Part shown: piece after piece, positions 35,294 to 46,090 of the stretch
Numbering within the stretch: the first letter of the stretch is position 1
How the letters are laid out: each line of letters starts with the position of its first letter
DNA from: Methylopila sp. Yamaguchi
GTDB lineage: Bacteria; Pseudomonadota; Alphaproteobacteria; Rhizobiales; Methylopilaceae
NCBI RefSeq assembly: GCF_002897035.1
Contig: NZ_BAUX01000016.1
Location: forward strand, 1 to 64,000
DNA length: 64,000 nucleotides
Reading direction: 5' to 3'
Translations under genes and position numbers: made by a program
The notes under the pieces: generated by a model
What the model saw: the letters and a program-made list of their open reading frames with translations, nothing else
What the model was told of the DNA's origin: nothing
Database searches by the model: none

Positions 35294-37213
<1,920 letters not shown>

Positions 37214-37316
37214 GCTCGCCTCCGCCCGAATGACGCTGCGCACCCGCTCCGCCAAACCAAGTCCAGCGGCGAGCGGCGTCTAAGCGCGATCAAACGTCTG
37301 GCGCGATCCGGATGCC

Positions 37317-37330
37317 TTGACGATCGTCAA
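37317..37330. promoter_or_regulatory. FNR/FixK-type palindrome TTGACGATCGTCAA upstream of dnaK
   Basis: Perfect 14-bp palindrome in the dnaK promoter region, matching TTGA-N6-TCAA. It is one base different from the element between the HdeD-like and cbpA genes, suggesting joint control of the two chaperone transcription units. Confidence 0.65.
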
Positions 37331-37492
37331 AAGACGCAAAGGAGGCCGCAGGCCGATATCCGTCTAGCGCGACCGCCAAAACGCGCGCGTTCTTCGACGA
37401 GCCCGCGGACGATCTGGCCTCGTGTGGGCGCCCCCGGCCTGAATCGCCCGGGCACGAGCGCCGCGGCGACGAGGCCGGCGTGAAGGAGCGGT

Positions 37493-38386
37493 TCAGTTCC
37501 GGACATAGGCCGCGAGTTCGTCGGGCGTCCCCTTGGGGAAGGCGTCTTTCAGGTGGTCGAGAAACGCCGACACGCGGGCGCTGAGCAGCCGGCGCGTGGG
37601 GTAGAGCGCCCAAAGAGCTGTCCCCGCTCCCTCCACGTCGCCCCAATGCACGAGCCGGCCGGCGGCCAGGTCGGAGCTTGCGAGCGACAGCGGCAGGCGG
37701 GCGGCGCCGACGCCCATCCGGACGGCGTCGCGCACCATCACAAGGGACGACAGGCCGAGCATGGGCTCGACCGCGACGCCGGATCTGCCGGACGGCGTGA
37801 CGACCTTCCAGGTTTCCGCCCCGCCGATCGCGCCGCGTACGACCGCCGGCGCGGGATCGGCGGACGTTGGGCGCGCGAGGTCGGGGCTCGCCACGACCAC
37901 AAGCCGGTCGTGAAGGAAGACCCGGCCGACGAGGGACGCGTCGGGCTTGGGATCGACCCGGATGACGAGGTCGTAGCCCTCCTCGATCATGTCGACGGCG
38001 CGGTCCTCCGCCGTGACCTCGAGCCGGACCTCCGGGTGTTTCAGCGCGAAGCCCGCCGCGAGCTTGCCCATGGCAGTTTGGGAGAACAGCAGCGGAGCGC
38101 TGATCCGCAGCCGCCCACGGGGCCTGCTGCCGCGCGAGGCGATCTCCGCCGCCGTCTCGTCGATCTCCGTCAGAAGAAGGCCTGTCCGCTCGAACAGCGC
38201 CCGCCCCTCCTCGGTCAGCTTGAGCGCGCGAGCGCCGCGCTCGAACAGCCGCAGGCCGAGGCTCGCCTCCAGTTCCGCCACGCGCCGGGAGAGCGTCGCC
38301 TTCGGCCGCCTCGCGGCGCGCGCCGCCTTCCCGAACCCGCCATGGCGGGCGACGAGGGTGAAGTCGGCCAGTGCCAGCAGATCCAT
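37493..38386 (-). CDS. LysR-family transcriptional regulator
   Basis: This 297-residue protein starts at ATG 38386 (AGGTGG upstream). The winged helix is FGKAARAARRPKATLSRRVAELEASLGLRLFERGARALKLT, followed by a LysR substrate domain. It is divergent from the NmrA-like gene, and an 11-bp palindrome (ATAGCGGCTAT) sits in the shared spacer, so it most likely controls that gene. Confidence 0.88.
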   Translation of the reverse strand: MDLLALADFTLVARHGGFGKAARAARRPKATLSRRVAELEASLGLRLFERGARALKLTEEGRALFERTGLLLTEIDETAAEIASRGSRPRGRLRISAPLLFSQTAMGKLAAGFALKHPEVRLEVTAEDRAVDMIEEGYDLVIRVDPKPDASLVGRVFLHDRLVVVASPDLARPTSADPAPAVVRGAIGGAETWKVVTPSGRSGVAVEPMLGLSSLVMVRDAVRMGVGAARLPLSLASSDLAAGRLVHWGDVEGAGTALWALYPTRRLLSARVSAFLDHLKDAFPKGTPDELAAYVRN

Positions 38387-38396
38387 CTGTTCCACC

Positions 38397-38468
38397 TGTG
38401 AGACGGCGCGTCCAGATATAGCGGCTATCGGCACGCCTGTGGATCGATGATTTTCGGGTTGTCTCACA
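38397..38468. promoter_or_regulatory. Candidate LysR operator region
   Basis: The 103-base divergent spacer contains ATAGCGGCTAT at 38418-38428, a perfect odd palindrome. It is flanked by TGTGAGAC at 38397-38404 and its inverse GTCTCACA at 38461-38468. Paired inverted sites around a divergent promoter fit LysR binding, but no consensus is known for this protein. Confidence 0.4.
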
Positions 38469-38489
38469 TCCCGAACAGGAGCTGCCCCA

Positions 38490-39359
38490 ATGACCATTCT
38501 CGTCACCGGCGCCACCGGCCGCATCGGCCGCCAGGTCATCGCTCAACTCGTCACCCGCGGCGCCGAGGTGCGCGCGCTTACCCGGGACCCGTCCAAGGCC
38601 AGCTTCCCGGCCGGCGTGGAGGTCGCGCAGGGCGATCTGCTCGACATCGGATCGCTGCGGAAGGCGTTCGACGGCGTCACGACGCTGTTCCTGCTGAACG
38701 CCGTCGCGGGCGACGAATTCACCCAGGCCAACGTCACGTTGAACGTCGCGCGCGAGGCGGGCGTCGAGCGGGTCGTCTATCTGTCGGTGTTCCACGCCGA
38801 CCGCTTCGCGAACGTGCCCCACTTCGCGGTGAAGTCGGGCGCGGAACGCATGCTGGCGCAGATGGGCTTCAGCGCGACGATCCTGCGCGCGTCCTACTTC
38901 ATAGACAACGAGGTGATGGTCAAAGACGTCATCGCGAACCACGGCGTCTATCCCATGCCGATCGGAACCAAGGGCGTCGCCATGGTCGACGGTCGCGACA
39001 TCGCGGAAGTCGCCGCGATCGAGCTGATCCGTCGCGACCGGGCGCCGGGCAAGCTGCCGGTGGAGACCATCAATCTCGTCGGCCCGGACACCCTGACCGG
39101 TCCGGACGTCGCCGCGATCTGGTCCGAGGCGCTCGGCCGTCCGGTCGTCTACGGCGGCGACGATCCCAGCGGTTTCGAGCAGACCATGGCGAGCTTCATG
39201 CCGGGGTGGATGGCCTACGAGATGCGCCTCATGGCCGAGCGCTACGTCAGCGACGGCATGATCCCGGACGCCGGCGACGTCGAACGACTGACCGAGATCC
39301 TCGGACGGCCGCTGCGCTCCTATCGAGACTTCGCCGCCCAGTTCGCAACCGCCGCCTGA
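38490..39359 (+). CDS. NmrA-like NAD(P)-binding protein (atypical SDR)
   Basis: This 289-residue protein has the Rossmann motif ILVTGATGRIGRQVIAQL at its N terminus. The layout is that of NmrA/azoreductase-like SDRs: VVYLSVFHADRFANVPHF replaces the usual YxxxK catalytic pair, then AMVDGRDIAEVAA. Such proteins bind NADP(H) as redox sensors or reduce quinones and azo compounds. It is divergent from and probably induced through the LysR gene. Confidence 0.85.
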   Translation: MTILVTGATGRIGRQVIAQLVTRGAEVRALTRDPSKASFPAGVEVAQGDLLDIGSLRKAFDGVTTLFLLNAVAGDEFTQANVTLNVAREAGVERVVYLSVFHADRFANVPHFAVKSGAERMLAQMGFSATILRASYFIDNEVMVKDVIANHGVYPMPIGTKGVAMVDGRDIAEVAAIELIRRDRAPGKLPVETINLVGPDTLTGPDVAAIWSEALGRPVVYGGDDPSGFEQTMASFMPGWMAYEMRLMAERYVSDGMIPDAGDVERLTEILGRPLRSYRDFAAQFATAA

Positions 39360-39393
39360 AATGCGGCCGCGGAGCCGGCGACATGGCCGGTCT

Positions 39394-39437
39394 CCCCTCT
39401 GAGGCGGCGGGCTCGGACGCTCGCCGCCTCAGAGGGG
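39394..39437. terminator. Bidirectional terminator-type hairpin
   Basis: Perfect 16-bp stem (arms 39394-39409 and 39422-39437, CCCCTCTGAGGCGGCG and its inverse) with a 12-base loop, between the convergent NmrA-like and PPOX-fold genes. The symmetry suits termination in both directions, although T-runs are absent. Confidence 0.75.
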
Positions 39438-39450
39438 CGCTGCCCCGGCC

Positions 39451-40137
39451 TCACCGGACTGGACCGGGTTGATCCCCGCGTCCGCGGGGCCCGGTCGTCG
39501 AGTGCTCTTCCAGCAGTCGACGCAATCGTTGGTTTTCCTCCCGCAGACTCCCGATTTCGTCCCGTACGGGCGCGAGCGCATGCTCCAGTTCTCCTAGCGT
39601 AAAGCGCGGGGTGATGTGCTGCGGGCAGTTCCAGTCGAAGGCCTCGACCCGAATGATCGCCGCGCGCTCGATCACGGCCTCGTAGTCCGGCATCGCGACC
39701 GCGTCGAGAAGCGACGGATCGGCGTCCGCGTCCAGCATCTCCAGACGGCCGAAGATCTTCAGCCGCCGCCGGTGCCCGTAGTCCATGAGAAAGAGCGAAA
39801 CCCGGTCGTCGGCTGAGACGTTGCCCGTCGTGACGTACTGCATGTTGCCCCGGAAGTCCGCGAAAGCCAGCGTCCGCTCGTCGAGGACCCGCAAGAAGCC
39901 CTTTGGCCCGCCGCGGTGCTGCACATAGGGCCAGCCGGTTTCGGAGACGCTCGCGAGATAGAACCCGTCGCGGTCCGCTATGAAGGCCTTTTCCGGTTCG
40001 TCGAGCCGGTCGTTGCGGACCGGCCCGTCCGGATTCAGCGTCCCGTCCAGCCGCGCGTACTGCGCCGCGCCGCCATAGCGCGCGCGGGCCGCCATGACCG
40101 AAGGCGTGGACGCAAGCTGCAGCCACTTGTGAACCAT
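39451..40137 (-). CDS. Pyridoxamine 5'-phosphate oxidase-fold flavoprotein
   Basis: This 228-residue protein from ATG 40137 (AGGAGG upstream) has a split-barrel FMN-binding fold: DGFYLASVSETGWPYVQHRG, then LAFADFRGNMQYVTTGNV and VSLFLMDYGHRRRLKIFGR. A C-terminal coiled coil of about 30 residues follows (EHALAPVRDEIGSLREENQR). Such PPOX-like proteins reduce quinones, flavins or other acceptors, or bind heme. It lies 32 bases after the MBL hydrolase on the same strand and is probably cotranscribed. Confidence 0.82.
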   Translation of the reverse strand: MVHKWLQLASTPSVMAARARYGGAAQYARLDGTLNPDGPVRNDRLDEPEKAFIADRDGFYLASVSETGWPYVQHRGGPKGFLRVLDERTLAFADFRGNMQYVTTGNVSADDRVSLFLMDYGHRRRLKIFGRLEMLDADADPSLLDAVAMPDYEAVIERAAIIRVEAFDWNCPQHITPRFTLGELEHALAPVRDEIGSLREENQRLRRLLEEHSTTGPRGRGDQPGPVR

Positions 40138-40169
40138 GTCCGCCTCCTGACACGCGGGCTCGTTCCGGA

Positions 40170-41135
40170 TCAGTCCTGGTAGGCCCAATCCGCCGGCGCC
40201 CAGCTCAACCGGCCCCGGTCGGAGACGAGTCTGCCCAGCCCGGGGAACGGCATGTGCGTCGCCGCGATCAGCGCGCCTTCCTCCGCCGCGCGCGGGAAGA
40301 ACCGGTCCCGCATTGCCTGCGCGGCCGGACGGTCCTGCTCGAACAGGAAGGCCACGTCCGTGCCCATTCGGGGGTGGACCACCGGGAAGATCATGTCCGA
40401 GACCATGATTAGGCTCTGGGAGCCGTCTTCGATCCGCACGCCGATATGGCCGGGCGTGTGGCCCGTCAGGTCGACGAGCCAGACGCCGCGCATGATCTGG
40501 TGGTCGCCCTCGGTCGTCTGAAGCTTGGGATAGAGCCGCACGAGGTCGGACGCGAACCGGAAGCTGGTCTGGAGGTAGTCGGGCGCGCGCGCTTGCTTCG
40601 CCGGGTCGGTCCAGTGGGCGACGTCGCGGCGGTCCACATAGACCTCCGCCTTCGGAAAACGGCGCTCGCCGCCCGCGATCAGCCCGCCCATGTGGTCCTG
40701 ATGCAGGTGGGTCACGACCACGGCGTCGATCTGGTCGGGGCGCAGGCCGCGGGCTGAGAGCGCCTCTGGTAGGCGGCCGGTCTGGCCGATCGAGCCGGCG
40801 GGTCCGGCGTCGATCAGGATGCGGCTCGCGCCGTCTTCGACCAGGTACTGGTTGAACAGGAACCGGACGCCGCTCGGTCGCGCGGAAAACTGCGCTTTGG
40901 CCTCGGCTTCGACCTGCGCCGGCGTCCGTCCCGGAAAGTAGCTGAAGGGCATGTCGGCGTAGCCGTCCGACAGAGCCGTCACCGTGAAGCGGCCGATCTT
41001 GATCTGCGCGAGCGGCGTCACTGCGGGGGACGAAGGCGGGGTCGCTGCGAGGGCGACAGGGGCCTGCGTGGCCACGCCAAAGGCGGCGCCGGCGAGGCCA
41101 AGGCCCAGAGTCCGACGGGAGAGGGAGACAACCAT
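40170..41135 (-). CDS. Tat-exported metallo-beta-lactamase-fold hydrolase
   Basis: From ATG 41135 this is a 321-residue protein with a twin-arginine signal (SLSRRTLGLGLAGAAFG, cleavage after ALAAT). The MBL metal motif is THLHQDHMGG, then a distal HTPGHIGVR and MVSDMIFPVVHPRMGTD. This dinuclear zinc hydrolase group includes lactonases and related enzymes. It probably acts in the periplasm. It is divergent from the LysR gene at 41282, and a GGAAGCTTCC palindrome lies in the spacer. Confidence 0.85.
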   Translation of the reverse strand: MVVSLSRRTLGLGLAGAAFGVATQAPVALAATPPSSPAVTPLAQIKIGRFTVTALSDGYADMPFSYFPGRTPAQVEAEAKAQFSARPSGVRFLFNQYLVEDGASRILIDAGPAGSIGQTGRLPEALSARGLRPDQIDAVVVTHLHQDHMGGLIAGGERRFPKAEVYVDRRDVAHWTDPAKQARAPDYLQTSFRFASDLVRLYPKLQTTEGDHQIMRGVWLVDLTGHTPGHIGVRIEDGSQSLIMVSDMIFPVVHPRMGTDVAFLFEQDRPAAQAMRDRFFPRAAEEGALIAATHMPFPGLGRLVSDRGRLSWAPADWAYQD

Positions 41136-41281
41136 GAGACAAGCTCCAAAAGGGGTGACCGGCGAACGCGCTCGTCCTGCTCGGCGCCCCAGAGTTCGTG
41201 GCTGGACCAAAGTAGACCCTCCCTCCAAAGCGCAGTATCTGTCGAAGTCGGGAAGCTTCCTCTCATTCCATGGAAGGCGCG

Positions 41282-42172
41282 ATGGACCGTCTCGAGAGCA
41301 TGTCGGTGCTGCTCGCCGTGGTGGAGGAAGGGAGCCTGTCGGGCGCGTCGCGGCGCCTGCGCGCGCCTCTTGCGACGGTGAGCCGGAGGGTGGCGGAGCT
41401 GGAGACGCACTTGGGGACGCAGCTTCTCGTGCGCACGAGCCGCCGCATACAGCTCACGGACGCCGGCCGGGTCTATGTCGAGGCGGCGAAGCGCATCCTC
41501 GAGCAGGTCGAGGAGGCGGAGCGGGACGCGGCGGGCGAGCACAGCGCGCCCCGAGGCGAGCTCAGCATGACGGCCCCAATCGTGTTCGGCCGGACGCACG
41601 TGCTGCCAATCGCACTCGGTTTCCTTAAGGAGCATCCGGAGATCGACCTAAAGCTTCTCCTCGACGACCGTCAGGTGAGCCTGGCCGAGGAGCACGTCGA
41701 TCTCGCCGTCCGCATCGGCCATCTGGTCGACAGCGATCTCCGGGCGACGAAAGTCGGCGAGGTGCGGCTGGTCTGCTGCGCGAGCCCCGCGTACCTCGCC
41801 AATCGCGGCGCCCCAGCGGCGCCTAGGGACCTTTCGGCGCACGACGGGGTCACGTTCAGGGGCTTCAAGACCGCGCCGGAGTGGCGCTACCGCGGCGATA
41901 CGGGCGTATGGGCCGCCGAACCCCGCCAGCGGCTTGCGGTGAACTCGACGGAAGCCGCCGTCGCCGCCGCGGCGGCGGGGCTCGGCGTTGCACGCCTTCT
42001 ATCCTACCAGATCGAGCAGGAGCTGCGGTCCGGCGCGCTCGTCCCGATCCTCGAAGACTTCGCCCCCGAGCCCTTGCCGGTGAACCTCGTGTGCCCCGAA
42101 ACGAGTTTGCGGCTGCGCAAGGTCCGCGTCTTTCTTGATTGGACGGCCCCGCGGCTCCGGGCTCGTCTCTGA
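41282..42172 (+). CDS. LysR-family transcriptional regulator
   Basis: This 296-residue LysR protein has the winged helix LSGASRRLRAPLATVSRRVAELETHLGTQLLVRTSRRIQLT and an effector-binding domain. The ATG at 41282 is used because GGAAGG precedes it; an ATG at 41270 is in frame but has a weaker site. It is divergent from the MBL hydrolase/PPOX pair and is their likely regulator. Confidence 0.88.
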   Translation: MDRLESMSVLLAVVEEGSLSGASRRLRAPLATVSRRVAELETHLGTQLLVRTSRRIQLTDAGRVYVEAAKRILEQVEEAERDAAGEHSAPRGELSMTAPIVFGRTHVLPIALGFLKEHPEIDLKLLLDDRQVSLAEEHVDLAVRIGHLVDSDLRATKVGEVRLVCCASPAYLANRGAPAAPRDLSAHDGVTFRGFKTAPEWRYRGDTGVWAAEPRQRLAVNSTEAAVAAAAAGLGVARLLSYQIEQELRSGALVPILEDFAPEPLPVNLVCPETSLRLRKVRVFLDWTAPRLRARL

Positions 42173-42430
42173 CGGCTCGGCGCTCCGTCCCACCCCATTC
42201 GCTCCTCTGACAAGGCTGCCGCCCTCGTCTCGCCAGAGGATGGCAGGCGGCGTCTTCGCCCGCGTTCAAACGTTCCGGTCAGGTGGACGAGTTCGGCCGT
42301 CGCTCAGGGCGTGTCCCAAATGAGGGACATTCCCCGCTTCAAAGAGACCCACACCGCCCTAGCGCGGCGGCGATGCGGTAGCGTTGAGTTTGGATCATCG
42401 GCCCTTGCCACCATCCGCCGCCGTCCGCTA

Positions 42431-42450
42431 TGTAACATTATAACGTTACA
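42431..42450. promoter_or_regulatory. Zur box upstream of the ZigA-like gene
   Basis: TGTAACATTATAACGTTACA is a 20-bp inverted repeat with 18 of 20 symmetric positions and an AT-rich centre, 14 bases before the ZigA-like start. It fits the Zur operator pattern of alphaproteobacteria, so the operon should be derepressed in zinc limitation. The rest of 42173-42463 holds only an inverted repeat TGTCCC-N6-GGGACA (42312-42329). Confidence 0.78.
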
Positions 42451-42463
42451 CGCGAGGTGCGCC

Positions 42464-43678
42464 ATGGCCAACGATCGCCTGCCCGTCACTGTCCTTTCGG
42501 GCTTTCTGGGCGCAGGGAAGACGACGCTGCTGAACCACATTCTGAGAAACCGCGACGGCTTGAAGGTCGCGGTGATCGTCAACGACATGTCGGAGGTCAA
42601 CATCGACGCCGATCTCGTGCGCGACGGAGGCGCGGAGCTGTCGCGCAGCGACGAGAAGCTCGTGGAGATGACCAACGGATGCATCTGCTGCACCCTGCGC
42701 GACGACCTTCTGACGGAGGTTCGGCGGCTCGCCGCGGAGCGCCGGTTCGATCATCTCGTGATCGAGTCAACGGGCGTGTCGGAACCGCTTCCCGTCGCAG
42801 CCACCTTCGATTTCCGCGACGAAGACGGCCTCTCGCTGTCGGACGTCGCCCGGCTCGACACCATGGTGACCGTCGTCGACGGCGCGAACCTGCTGCGTGA
42901 TTTTTCAAGCCGCGACTTCCTGAAGGACCGCGGCGAGACCGCCGGCGCTGACGACGTCCGGACGCTTGTCGACCTTCTTACCGAGCAGATCGAGTTCGCG
43001 GACGTCGTCGTTCTGAACAAGGCGGCCGAGGTCGACGCCGCCATGAGGGCGACGGTGCGGGGCGTGATCCGCTCGCTCAACGGCGACGCGAAAATCATCG
43101 ACGCCGATTTCGGCCGCGTGCCTCTCCGCGAGGTTCTCGGAACCGGGCGCTTCGATTTCGATCGGGCGCGCCGAAACCCGCTCTGGATCAAGGAGCTTTT
43201 CGGGTTCAGGGACCACGTCCCCGAGACCGAAGAGTACGGCGTCTCGAGCTTCGTCTTCCGCGCACGCCGTCCGTTCGAGCCGCAACGGTTCGCGGAGTTC
43301 CTGGCGCGGGACTGGCCCGGCCTCGTGCGCGCAAAGGGGCATTTCTGGCTCGCGACCCGGCCGGACTGGGCGGGCGACATGTCGCTCGCCGGCTCGATCT
43401 GCCGGACGGAAGCCGGTGGGGCCTGGTGGGCCGCCACCCCGCGCGAACGCTGGCCGGCGTCCGAGGAGTGGCGCGCATGGCTCAACGCCCGCTGGGACGA
43501 GACCTGGGGCGATCGCCGGCAGGAGCTCGTGTTCATCGGGGTGGGGCTGCAGGAGGCGCCGATCCGCGAAGCGCTCGAAGCCGCGCTCGTCGGACCGGAC
43601 AAGCCGACCGAGCGGGACTGGAAGGCCTTCGCCCGGCTGCCTGACCCGTTTCCGGCCTGGACCAGGGACGCGGCCTGA
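42464..43678 (+). CDS. zigA: COG0523/CobW-family GTPase, ZigA-like zinc metallochaperone
   Basis: This 404-residue G3E GTPase has the P-loop [15 protein letters not shown] (residue 12 on), the metal-binding CxCC motif in [11 protein letters not shown], the Walker B/switch region [18 protein letters not shown], and NKAAE for guanine binding. The CobW C-terminal domain follows. Such GTPases deliver zinc to selected enzymes under starvation. A Zur box overlaps its promoter and a ZnuD-like receptor follows in the same direction after a hairpin. Confidence 0.88.
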   Translation: MANDRLPVTVLSGFLGAGKTTLLNHILRNRDGLKVAVIVNDMSEVNIDADLVRDGGAELSRSDEKLVEMTNGCICCTLRDDLLTEVRRLAAERRFDHLVIESTGVSEPLPVAATFDFRDEDGLSLSDVARLDTMVTVVDGANLLRDFSSRDFLKDRGETAGADDVRTLVDLLTEQIEFADVVVLNKAAEVDAAMRATVRGVIRSLNGDAKIIDADFGRVPLREVLGTGRFDFDRARRNPLWIKELFGFRDHVPETEEYGVSSFVFRARRPFEPQRFAEFLARDWPGLVRAKGHFWLATRPDWAGDMSLAGSICRTEAGGAWWAATPRERWPASEEWRAWLNARWDETWGDRRQELVFIGVGLQEAPIREALEAALVGPDKPTERDWKAFARLPDPFPAWTRDAA

Positions 43679-43681
43679 CCA

Positions 43682-43713
43682 GTCCCGGTGGAGACGCTCG
43701 TCCCCACCGGGAC
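43682..43713 (+). terminator. Intercistronic hairpin between ZigA-like and ZnuD-like genes
   Basis: GTCCCGGTGG/CCACCGGGAC, a perfect 10-bp stem with a 12-base loop, starts three bases after the GTPase stop. There is no T-run; it may reduce read-through or stabilise the upstream mRNA. Confidence 0.5.
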
Positions 43714-43750
43714 GATCCAAGAGACGATCCAAGACTTCATCGGGGACATC

Positions 43751-45940
43751 ATGAACATCTCTCAACGGACGAGGAGCGGGCTCCTCGCGACGGCGGCGTG
43801 CGTCTGCCTGTCGGCAGGCGAAGGACGCGCGCAGGAAGCGACGGAGCTCGAGGAGATCTTCGTCACGGCGCCCAGCCCGATCCGGTCCCGCGACCGGCCC
43901 GCGGGCGGGTCGGACCTCGAAGGCGTGCTGCCGGTCGCAACCGACGCGTTCGCGCCCGTGACCGTCGTGCCGAGGGACGAGATCGTGCGGCGCCAGCCGT
44001 TCTCGCTGGGCGACGCGCTGCGCGACAAGCCGGGGCTGAGCGGGTCCACCTTCGCGCCGGGCGCCGCCGACCGGCCGATCATCCGCGGGCTCGATGGTCC
44101 GCGCGTCCGCATCCTAGAGAACGGCCTCGGCGTGCACGACGTCTCGGCGCTCGGCGAGGATCACGCCGTTCCGGTGAACCCGCTCGTCGCCGACCAGATC
44201 GAGGTGGTCCGAGGCCCGGCGACGCTGCGCTACGGCTCGTCCGCGATCGGCGGCGTGGTGAGCGTCGAGAACGGGCGGATACCGCAGGCCGAACCCGCTG
44301 GGGGCCACTCCGCGGAGGCCACCGCTGGTCTGTCATCCGTCGATCGGGGGCGTTCGGTCGCCGCGCGCATCGACGCGGGGCACGACGGCTTCGCGCTGCA
44401 CGCCGACGGCTTCGCCACGAAATCCGGAAACTACGACACGCCGGACGGCCGGCAGGCCAACTCCGCGACGCAGTCGACGGGCGGCGCAATCGGCCTCTCG
44501 AAGGTCTTCGACCGGGGCTATGTCGGGCTGTCCTACAGCCATTACGACTCGTTCTACCACGTGCCCGGCGGCGAATCCGCGGAGCTGAACACCCGCCTCG
44601 ATCCCCGGCAGGACAAGCTTCAGGCGCAGGGCGAATACCGCTTCGAGGGCGGCCCCATCGAGGCGCTGCGGTTCTGGATCAACGCGTCGCGCTACAAACA
44701 CCGCGAGTTCGGCCTCGAGGAGCACGACCACGAGCACGAGCACAGCGGCGATCATGATCACGACCACGAGAATCATGAGGAGGTCGCGGAAGACGGCGTC
44801 CATGGCGTTTTCCGCAACCGCGAGGCCGAGGCGCGCGTCGAGCTGCAGCACGCGCCCGTCGCCCTGTCCCTTGGCGGCTTAACCGGCGCGTTCGGGGTTC
44901 AGGCCGGCCGCGGCAAGTTGAAGACTTCCGGCGAAGCCGAGGGGCTGATCGCGCCGACGGACACCAAGACGGTCGCGGCCTACGTCTTCGAACAGCTCGA
45001 CTTCGGCGGCGGGTTCAAGGTCCAGGGCGCAGCCCGCATCGAACACGCCGACATCGACGGAACCGCGACCACATTCCCCGGCCTCCTCCCGGACGGAAGC
45101 GATCCGGTGAACAGGGGCCGCGACCGGCGCTTCACCCCCGTTAGCGGCAGCATCGGCCTGCTGCAGGAGCTGCCGCACGGCTTCGTCGCAAGCCTGACGG
45201 GGCAGTATGTCGAGCGCGCTCCGAGCGGGCTCGAGCTGTTCTCGCGCGGCTCACACCACGCCGCCGGCCTGTTCGAGATCGGAGATCCGAACCTGAAGCT
45301 CGAGAAGGCGAAGTCGGTGGAGCTCGGTCTTCGCCGAGCGGAAGGGTCGCTGCGGCTCGACGCCAGCGCCTATTACACGCGCTACAGCGGCTTCATTTAC
45401 CGCCGGCTGACCGGCGTCGAATGCGGCCACGACTTCGACAGCTGCGGTGAGGAGCACGAGTTCGACCAGAGCGTCTATTCGCAGAAGAGCGCCAAATTCT
45501 ACGGCGCTGAGATCTCCGCGCAGTTCGACGCGGTGACCATGGGCCGCCACGTCTTCGGCGTCGACGGCCAGTACGACTTCGTCCGCGCCACGTTCACGGA
45601 CGGCGCTAACGTTCCGAGGGTTCCGCCGCATAGGCTCGGGGGCGGCGTGTTCTGGCGCAGCGAGGACGGTTTTTACGCCCGCGTCGGCTTGCTGCACGCC
45701 TTCGCGCAGACGAGGAGCGGCGAGTTGGAGAGCCGGACGCCCGGCTACGACAACCTCAAGGCGGAGTTTAGCTACACACGCGCTTTCGATCGCCAGGCGA
45801 CGCGCGTCAACTCGATCACCGTGGGTCTCGTCGGCGACAACCTGCTGAACGACCGGATCCGGAACGCGGCGTCGTTTAAGAAGGACGAAATTCTGCTGCC
45901 CGGCGCGGGCGTGCGCGCCTTCGTGCGCGCACGGTTCTGA
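43751..45940 (+). CDS. znuD: TonB-dependent outer-membrane receptor, ZnuD-like
   Basis: This 729-residue receptor has a signal peptide (cleavage near GRAQE), a TonB-box region (EEIFVTA), a plug domain (VVPRDEIVRRQPFSLGDALRDKPG) and a 22-strand barrel ending in a C-terminal Phe (VRARF). An extracellular loop near residues 325-345 is packed with His, Asp and Glu (EEHDHEHEHSGDHDHDH), typical of ZnuD metal capture. A second His-containing stretch, CGEEHEFDQ, lies later. With the Zur box and GTPase it forms a zinc-acquisition operon. Confidence 0.9.
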   Translation: MNISQRTRSGLLATAACVCLSAGEGRAQEATELEEIFVTAPSPIRSRDRPAGGSDLEGVLPVATDAFAPVTVVPRDEIVRRQPFSLGDALRDKPGLSGSTFAPGAADRPIIRGLDGPRVRILENGLGVHDVSALGEDHAVPVNPLVADQIEVVRGPATLRYGSSAIGGVVSVENGRIPQAEPAGGHSAEATAGLSSVDRGRSVAARIDAGHDGFALHADGFATKSGNYDTPDGRQANSATQSTGGAIGLSKVFDRGYVGLSYSHYDSFYHVPGGESAELNTRLDPRQDKLQAQGEYRFEGGPIEALRFWINASRYKHREFGLEEHDHEHEHSGDHDHDHENHEEVAEDGVHGVFRNREAEARVELQHAPVALSLGGLTGAFGVQAGRGKLKTSGEAEGLIAPTDTKTVAAYVFEQLDFGGGFKVQGAARIEHADIDGTATTFPGLLPDGSDPVNRGRDRRFTPVSGSIGLLQELPHGFVASLTGQYVERAPSGLELFSRGSHHAAGLFEIGDPNLKLEKAKSVELGLRRAEGSLRLDASAYYTRYSGFIYRRLTGVECGHDFDSCGEEHEFDQSVYSQKSAKFYGAEISAQFDAVTMGRHVFGVDGQYDFVRATFTDGANVPRVPPHRLGGGVFWRSEDGFYARVGLLHAFAQTRSGELESRTPGYDNLKAEFSYTRAFDRQATRVNSITVGLVGDNLLNDRIRNAASFKKDEILLPGAGVRAFVRARF

Positions 45941-46090
45941 ACGCGAAGGAAGAGGATGAAATCTCACGGGCGACGGGGCTCTCCTCCGTCGACTCCGGGC
46001 TCGATCGGCTCGCAGGGGAGACGGCCCCGGAGGCGCCGCCCGCGCGAGCGCACATTGCTTTTTGCGATTGCGCCGGCGCCGCCCGAGCGC

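Noticed and set aside
37214-37492. A CIRCE element or heat-shock sigma-32 promoter upstream of dnaK
   Set aside because: I could not find TTAGCACTC-N9-GAGTGCTAA or a recognisable CCCCAT-type -10 region; the palindrome at 37317 fits the FNR/FixK pattern instead.
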